Positions 58,024 through 64,000 of a stretch of DNA of 64,000 nucleotides are shown in pieces. Within the stretch, counting starts at the first letter, position 1. Each line of letters begins with the position of its first letter. Position numbers and translations under genes: made by a program. The notes beneath the pieces are model-generated. The model worked only from the letters and a program-made list of their open reading frames with translations. It was not told the DNA's origin and searched no databases. The stretch is from Eutypella sp. D-1 (Eukaryota > Ascomycota > Sordariomycetes > Xylariales > Diatrypaceae): NCBI GenBank assembly GCA_023313575.1, contig JAJTTP010000007.1, forward strand, positions 186,001 through 250,000, given 5' to 3'.

Positions 58024-61000
58024 TTACGGGGTCACGACGCCTGCCCACAGCTTCCGGAGCGCGTCCTCGTATCGCGCGGGCGAATGATCTGCGAGCATGC
58101 TGGCGCCGAACCTCACCTCTCGGAACCGGGCCTCAACGTCCCTGACGTACCGAAGCACCACGCGAGTGGCAGGACGACCTCCTCCAACGTGACTCCTGGC
58201 ATGGATGTGCTTCTGATCTCTATCCTCTTCGTTCTCTTTCGAAGAGTTGCTGGTTTCTGATGGCATGTTGATTCTAGTATCGGTGAACGCGTCACGTCGC
58301 AGCGCCGGCGTGCACTCCACCGTGAACACCTCACCCGGCGGTAACAGTTTATCGCTCATCATGCTTGCGCGGAGGGTTTTGAGTGCAGCCCAGGCCCAGA
58401 GGATATCCTCATCCTCTTCGTCTTCATCCTCTGCATCCCTATCATCATCCTCCTTGTTCCCAGTTTCCCTGCCCTTGCCCTTACCCCTCGTGCGTGGACC
58501 GTTACGCCAGCGATCCGTGATGCCAGACTGCAGGCCGTCCCACAAGCGGCGGCGGACCTCGGCCTTGGCAGCACTATTGTCGGACTTGAAGGCGAGCGCG
58601 AGGGCCTGGAAGTCATGTAGTACGCCCAGCGACAGGTGCGGCACCAGGTCGTTGCCGTGCACCGTGCTCGTCACCAACCCACGCGTCGCTCGCTGTAGGG
58701 CCGGCGACATCGTCGATGGTGGTCCGTACGCGTAGACGTGAATTGGCCGGCCAGCTGGCAGGCAGATCTGGCTTTGGTTTCCCCGGAGACCCTCGGAGGA
58801 GGCGGCGGCGGTGTCGCTAGAAGAGGTAAGGAGTTTTCTGCCATGCTGATGGTGCTCGGATGTCGTCACGAAGGCAGTGCCGTGGGACGCGGGCTCCGCG
58901 AGCATAACGCCGAGCAAGGCGGTGACGGCACCACCGAGGGAGTGACCGCACAGGACGAGGCCGTAGTTGGGGAACTCGTCGAGGGCCTCGCGGAGGGTGG
59001 CGAGGACGCGACCGTCGCCGCCGTAGAGTAGGCGGCGCGCCGACGCGTGGATGCCCTTGTGCACGCGGTAGGGACGCCCGCGCCACGTCAGGTCGTCGTA
59101 GTCGCACGTCATGTCCGCGAGCACATCCTCGAACCCGAGCGTACCACGACACGCCAGCACCACAGCCCGCGACTCCGCGTCCACCGCGATCGTATGCACG
59201 AGCGGCACTCCCGTCTCCGTCGACCCGGTCGAGTCCGAGCCTCCCTGCGGGTCCACAAACGACGATAGCAGGATGCTGCCTGCCGGAAGGCCCGTGTGGT
59301 GCGCGAACGACCGCACGTCCCGGTGCGTCGCCTCGTCCAGCGCCCCGAGCGTCGGCATCTCCTTCCGGATCCCCATGAACTTCAGGAAATTCCACCCATA
59401 CGCCGCTGATGCGTACCGACTGTATCGCGTGATATTTCGGAGGAGGTGGAAGTCAGGGAACAGCCCGCTGACGGTGCCTGTCCGTCGGAGTGTATCCAAG
59501 GCCTCGGAGTCGCTATATGCGCTCTTTGCGCGGAACGATGGTAGCACTAGCGAGCTCTGGGAGTCCACCGTCTTCAGCGTATATATGCTTGGTGAATACA
59601 GGTGGTTCGACCTGGTTCGGGTGTGACCTGCCGTGTGGTTATCGTGATCCACATGAAGGCTCCCGGCTCTGGGATGGGAGGTGCTCCCGTGCGTATTAGG
59701 TTCCACTCTGTAGAAGGCAGGAGAAGGCGCTCGACTCTCGTAAGAGTGAATTGAAAACGTATCGGTAAGTGACACAACCGAGTTCCGCCGCCGGCGGTCC
59801 GTGAGCTCTATGTAGCTTGAGCGGTCTTTAGCCGGCCCTTGGCCATTATTATGAACCCCCAGGTCTCTCGAAGAGAAGTAGTTGGGGTTCCCTCGTTGAG
59901 GTTGCCTCGGCGCATCTCCCAATGCTGCGTGGTGAGCATCCCGGTCGGCATATGTAGATCTAGCCTTTGTAACTGCCGTTTTGGTTGGTGTGGGCTTGTT
60001 GCTGCTCCGGGGAGTTTTCGCGGGAGTCTTTGGCTTATAATTGGCACCTAAATTGTCTGAACTTGGGTCCCTATGTAAGAAGTTTGATATCGGCCCGGAG
60101 CCCTTCTTCAGAGCGCTGCGAAACCCGCTTTTCTTCTCATCAGACTTCGGTGGTGAATTTACAGCCACCCTTGGGGGTTTCCCCGAGACCTTGCTCGCAG
60201 CTTGTGAGCTGGACGTGGGATTTTGATAGCTTGGCCGGGCATCGTCTAGCGGACGCCGAACTTTCTTCTGATTGGCAGCGTTTTCGGGGTCTCTTCTTAA
60301 TATTCGGTCTTGAGGAGACACCACACTGGGCCTGGGCGTAGGGCTGGACATGGAGGCTGACCCCTGACGCTTAGTACCTCTCCTCTCAGATGGTGACGTC
60401 GACTCCTTAAATGCCGATGACGAGCCAGATGAGGATCTATGATCCTTAGGGGGTGGTGTAGGTGGTTGATTATCATTGCTTTGTTCGGTTCTCTCTGTTG
60501 GTGGTGACCCGACCTCCTGATCTTCAATCGCCTCAACACTTGGCCGGCGCCGATCATCGTCACCATCCGTGGCGGCGTTTCTCACCTCATTGCGGCTAAG
60601 ACGATAGACAATTTTGTACGTAGGAGCAGTCTCGTCTTCGAGATCGGAAGTATCCAAGTGGCTAATCTCGCTCTCCACAAGGTCAAGGCCAGGGGGCGCT
60701 ACTAGGGGCATAGATGGCGTGCCCTGGACTTCCACCGTAATGAGTTTTGTGATTGTAGTTGAGGTTTGAATGGATACGGTCGCTTCCTTCGGCAGAGCAT
60801 TTGTAATATACTCCCGAATTTGGCGTTCCGGGAGTTCCTCGCTATCCCTGTTGTATCTTTGCATTGCATCACGCGTTCCAAACCCTCCCACTGCATTGCC
60901 GTTTCCACCGCTGTTTTCGGCATGAGGATAACTACCTTTGTGTACCCCATACAAACTCTCTTCATGAGCACCAACAGGCTCCCCGTCATTGGGGACGACA

Positions 61001-61722
61001 ATGTCCCAGACAATTTCCTCATAGCCCAGTGTGCGAGATTCTTCCTGCATCATCTTCTGGCACCAGCTCTGTAGGTACGCAAGACCACATAGTCCCAAAA
61101 TTAGATCGATGACGCCGACCTTTTCTCCTTCAACGCCAGTGGCGGGATTCTGAAACTCCCTACGTATAAGAGTGATGATGCTGGCGATGGCCCTCGAGGA
61201 ATCTGTCGATCCGAAGAATTGGTCAAGAACGGACAAAAAGAGTTGTGATACCTGCGAAACGGTGGAGACGGCGGTGCCGGTGACATGGAAGCCGGTAGTG
61301 GTCCAGAACATAATCCGGTTCATGGTCTGATGGAGTGTCTCTAGGCTTCTCTCTAGAACGGTCTCAGCGTCAGCCCTACCCAGGTCGGAGCGCGAGCCGG
61401 AGATGACATCCTTCCCGGCCCTGTGCAGTATTCCCTCGAGTATGCCCCGACCTAGCTCGAGGCTAGATAGCGTTGTGAATTTTGCGGCGCTCAGGCCGTA
61501 GCCGCCAATGGATGTGCTTAAGCGCAAGGCAAAGGTGGTGGAGCGGGTCGCAAGACTCACGGCATTCGCAACCGGGGTCGGAAGGAGTGTCCGCCCGGGG
61601 GCTGCCTGGGCAAGCGCCGACGCGACGACCTCCGCATTGCCGATCTGTGCTGCATGTCGCGCAGGCTCCGCCACAGGATCGATGAGAGTCTCGGCCTCAT
61701 CCGAGTCATGGTCTTCGTCCAT
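58024..61722 (-). CDS. Class 3 lipase, sn-1-specific diacylglycerol lipase-like
   Basis: A single exon encodes 1232 residues. The lipase class 3 (alpha/beta hydrolase) domain lies at about 760-1120: VHTIAVDAESRAVVLACRGT, the catalytic elbow GHSLGGAV (Ser near 927), and a VHGNDLVPHLSLG block holding probable Asp and His residues. Fungal and animal enzymes of this type hydrolyse diacylglycerol or other membrane lipids at membranes. Residues about 60-230 are helical and partly hydrophobic (TTTGFHVTGTAVSTVSQ, LILGLCGLAYLQSW), which may anchor the enzyme. Residues about 385-700 are disordered, Ser/Pro/Arg-rich and likely phosphorylated. The domain split (helical N-terminus, long disordered insert, C-terminal lipase) is like other ascomycete members. 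Another acidic stretch (DDDRDAEDEDEEDEDILWAW) interrupts the lipase end. Physiological substrate is unknown. Confidence 0.9.
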   Translation of the reverse strand: MDEDHDSDEAETLIDPVAEPARHAAQIGNAEVVASALAQAAPGRTLLPTPVANAVSLATRSTTFALRLSTSIGGYGLSAAKFTTLSSLELGRGILEGILHRAGKDVISGSRSDLGRADAETVLERSLETLHQTMNRIMFWTTTGFHVTGTAVSTVSQVSQLFLSVLDQFFGSTDSSRAIASIITLIRREFQNPATGVEGEKVGVIDLILGLCGLAYLQSWCQKMMQEESRTLGYEEIVWDIVVPNDGEPVGAHEESLYGVHKGSYPHAENSGGNGNAVGGFGTRDAMQRYNRDSEELPERQIREYITNALPKEATVSIQTSTTITKLITVEVQGTPSMPLVAPPGLDLVESEISHLDTSDLEDETAPTYKIVYRLSRNEVRNAATDGDDDRRRPSVEAIEDQEVGSPPTERTEQSNDNQPPTPPPKDHRSSSGSSSAFKESTSPSERRGTKRQGSASMSSPTPRPSVVSPQDRILRRDPENAANQKKVRRPLDDARPSYQNPTSSSQAASKVSGKPPRVAVNSPPKSDEKKSGFRSALKKGSGPISNFLHRDPSSDNLGANYKPKTPAKTPRSSNKPTPTKTAVTKARSTYADRDAHHAALGDAPRQPQRGNPNYFSSRDLGVHNNGQGPAKDRSSYIELTDRRRRNSVVSLTDTFSIHSYESRAPSPAFYRVEPNTHGSTSHPRAGSLHVDHDNHTAGHTRTRSNHLYSPSIYTLKTVDSQSSLVLPSFRAKSAYSDSEALDTLRRTGTVSGLFPDFHLLRNITRYSRYASAAYGWNFLKFMGIRKEMPTLGALDEATHRDVRSFAHHTGLPAGSILLSSFVDPQGGSDSTGSTETGVPLVHTIAVDAESRAVVLACRGTLGFEDVLADMTCDYDDLTWRGRPYRVHKGIHASARRLLYGGDGRVLATLREALDEFPNYGLVLCGHSLGGAVTALLGVMLAEPASHGTAFVTTSEHHQHGRKLLTSSSDTAAASSEGLRGNQSQICLPAGRPIHVYAYGPPSTMSPALQRATRGLVTSTVHGNDLVPHLSLGVLHDFQALALAFKSDNSAAKAEVRRRLWDGLQSGITDRWRNGPRTRGKGKGRETGNKEDDDRDAEDEDEEDEDILWAWAALKTLRASMMSDKLLPPGEVFTVECTPALRRDAFTDTRINMPSETSNSSKENEEDRDQKHIHARSHVGGGRPATRVVLRYVRDVEARFREVRFGASMLADHSPARYEDALRKLWAGVVTP

Positions 61723-64000
61723 TATTTTTTAACGCTAATAAATGGCATAGGCTGATATAAAGTTTTAGAACAGTCTGAAGGATATAAGAAGCTCTACATT
61801 ATAAAAATACTATCTTTGCAGGAAAAGAAAGACGGAAAGCGAAGTGTTTGTTGAAACAGTTGGGTAGTTAAACGTGATATGAATATGATGCTGGCAAAAA
61901 GAGTGAGTAACCAAACTGCCACGTTAACGATCTAGTACGGAAGTGGCAAGTTTGTTGAGAATTACTGCCTAACTGGGCATGCATGAATACTTGTATGCCA
62001 GTAGACGGGCAGACGGGAACCAATAGGCCGGGTTCGGGTTGTTGATTTTGGGACCTTGGGAAGGGATTAAGGTTCCTATCATGTCTAATGAAGTCCCTAA
62101 AAGGCTTAATAAGAGGCCTAAAAGGGGGTTTCTAGGTACCTAGGCACGTCCCCCTCTCCCACCCCCCAACTGTCACCGAGGTAAGTGTAGACAGGGGGAC
62201 GATGTAAGTATAGTTACAAGCTAAAAGGCATCAACTCTCACACCAATTGTGAAAGAGAAACACTTCTCAAGTAGTATTGGACAACCTAGGTGTCCTACAT
62301 AGGTAGAGAACATTGTCAAGAAACCTATGTTACTAGAATAGCATGCTGATCATTTTTAGGTGTAAGTCATACATCTTATTCCAGTAATTTAGAAGCTGTA
62401 CCTAAGGTTCCTAAATTGAAGACATGAGTGCCTGTGTTGCATGTGATAAAAATGCGGGGTATAATTAAGGGGGACTCATTAAGGGTTCAGGGGTTCCGAG
62501 ATATGTTCTAGAATAATGTTATGTAATAGTTGGCCAGGGGGAATGAATGACATACAAATGGCATACATGCATAGCATGGTACACATTGAAGGAATCTTGA
62601 ATTTATAAGGAAGTTTAAACATATGGGTACTTGTATCTGTGAATTGTTAATTGAACATCGTTACTTCGTACACACACCCGATGTGGCATTAGTCTATGTG
62701 ATAATACTTGTAGTGTGTTCTAGGTACCCCTGTATTATGGGAGAAGTCAATGGTGTCGGCAAGTTCTAAGGGTAGTATTCCGTGCCCCTATATATCAAAA
62801 GCCCCTTTTTATTCAATACCGCCTAACACTACACCTTGTACATACATAATCTAATAATTGTAGAAGTTGGCAACTTTGAGTCCCAAAACGCATCACAACG
62901 TCTACTACAGGTTTTATTCATTCTTTTGACTACCCTTCTTCTTCTTCTACTACTCTGTATTGATACACGTGAACAAAGGCGTAAGAAAGCTCCTCTCGAT
63001 TTCGTCGAGATTTCCGTGTCTTCTTACTGGCAGGGGTGTCATGTTAATTAAGCCTTGATTCGTTGGGTAATGAGCATGGGCTACTTCGTATAATTCCAGG
63101 ATTGGAAGAAGATTTGCTGTTTTATGCATGCACCCAAAGATACGGACAGACGGGTTTGCTTGGCTATGACGATGGCGAGATGCAGGAACCTGGGATGTCC
63201 TCCCTTAAAACGAATATCTTGGCAACGAAGAATAACAGAAGAGTTTCGTTATCGAAAAGTTGCTTTCCTTATCATGAACCCGCTGTATTACAATCGGCCA
63301 CTGGCAAAGTAACAAGAGATCGTCACAGCAAATATGCATGTACCACACCAAATTAGCAAATAAGGAATCAAGGATCATAAAATGCCACAGCCGTAGATGC
63401 TATTCTTAGCCCTTCCCTAAGCCTTCTCAAGCCATCCCAAGAAGGCCTTCGATCCAGCGATTCAGCTCCCTGTCTTGTCGCTCTGCCGGCTCCCGCTAGC
63501 GGCGGTAGCGCCTCAACCAATGCCTCTGTAATGCCTGTTTACGCTGTTGTTTACGAAGGCTGAGCACCCGATCGACCGGGGTTGGTGGTCAAACCCTTTA
63601 TCCGGGACATCTCGAAACTGACATAAGTCCTTACTTGCAGGTTGCTTAGAACTTGGCTTGAATACAAAAGACAAAGAAAGGGGACCGATTGTCTTCTTTT
63701 CAGAACGAGCTGGCCTTCCTCTCTTTCGCTCCTCCCTTCCGTCATCCATTCTATATCTCGATCCCGCTACTTGCTTTTGCCGTCCCGCCCACTTGGAAAG
63801 TTAATTACTCGTTGTCAACTTTCCATTCGCTCGCTAATTTGAGTTTGGCTCTTGCTCGTTCGCTCGTTTTGTCTTCGACCTTCTCGAGCAACTCTACCAA
63901 ATCATCTCCCTACATTCCTCTCTACTTCCACCTTGCTTACGTTGGGCATTGCCGGCCGCTGGTAACACAGTGACGGGCGAACAAACAAACACACAAAACA
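61723..64000. other. Intergenic region, right end of window
   Basis: This 2.3 kb region lies upstream of the lipase gene (minus) and runs off the window. It is AT-rich to 62900. From about 63640 on it is pyrimidine-rich on the plus strand, typical of a 5' leader, so a plus-strand gene may start beyond 64000. Open frames at 62836-63356 and 63642-63973 show no recognisable protein. Two copies of the CTAGGTA motif are near 62132-62144 and 62284. Confidence 0.45.

Noticed and set aside
63642..63973. Plus-strand open frames at the right end
   Set aside because: Pyrimidine-rich leader-like sequence; a real gene may begin past the window.
1..64000. tRNA genes, rRNA, CRISPR arrays and intact transposons
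   Set aside because: I looked for T-arm-like GGTTCRANTCC blocks, long direct or inverted terminal repeats and spaced repeats, and saw none I could support. A tRNA scan could still find one.

Overview
The window is a stretch of nuclear DNA from a filamentous ascomycete (Pezizomycotina, most likely a sordariomycete; the class is an inference). Genes are mostly split by short introns of 55 to 140 bases with GTAAGT-like donors, CTAAC/CTGAC-like branch sites and YAG acceptors. Intergenic spaces are long, AT-richer and full of simple repeats. The families seen (a HET-domain protein, a NACHT-type STAND protein, an ULD protein) are hallmarks of these fungi. No viral, plasmid, CRISPR, rRNA or convincing transposon sequence was seen. 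I recognised 17 protein-coding genes and rebuilt their exons by eye from splice signals, frame continuity and family conservation.

Left part (0-12 kb): a large disordered protein (minus strand) and the Golgi syntaxin SED5 (plus strand) diverge across a 3 kb spacer. An aldo/keto reductase with an intact catalytic tetrad follows. Second part (12.7-26 kb): a NACHT/DUF7791-type NLR-like protein, a head-to-head pair of a zinc polyol dehydrogenase and a deoxygluconate-dehydrogenase-like SDR, a HET-domain protein, and a protein joining a fungal N-terminal helical domain to an ubiquitin-like (ULD) domain. Three of these belong to families linked to fungal self/non-self recognition, so this segment looks like an accessory block with a small sugar/polyol metabolism unit inside it.

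Middle (27-42 kb): conserved housekeeping genes. These are a VHS-GAT protein like LSB5 (endocytosis/actin), an F-box-like protein after a 5.4 kb gene-poor gap, and the head-to-head pair ARPC4 (Arp2/3 complex) and UBP6 (proteasome-associated deubiquitinase). ARPC4 has a first coding exon of only the ATG and a last coding exon of only Phe-Asp-stop.

Right part (44-62 kb): a DUF7730-like fungal protein, a small single-pass membrane protein, an 860-residue protein with a Pro-rich N-terminus and five tandem four-cysteine modules, an intronless intracellular GH43 glycosidase, an 87-residue membrane-anchored small protein, and a 1232-residue class-3 lipase resembling diacylglycerol lipases. The most interesting object is the five-module cysteine protein (48562-51249). 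Its C...WY...CxxC...C unit recurs with a 90 to 96 residue period and looks like an array of small metal-binding folds.

The GH43 enzyme, the aldo/keto reductase, the polyol dehydrogenase and the SDR could all act on plant-derived sugars, but they are spread over 43 kb and are not a compact cluster. All domain names rest on recognition by eye and were not checked with a search.
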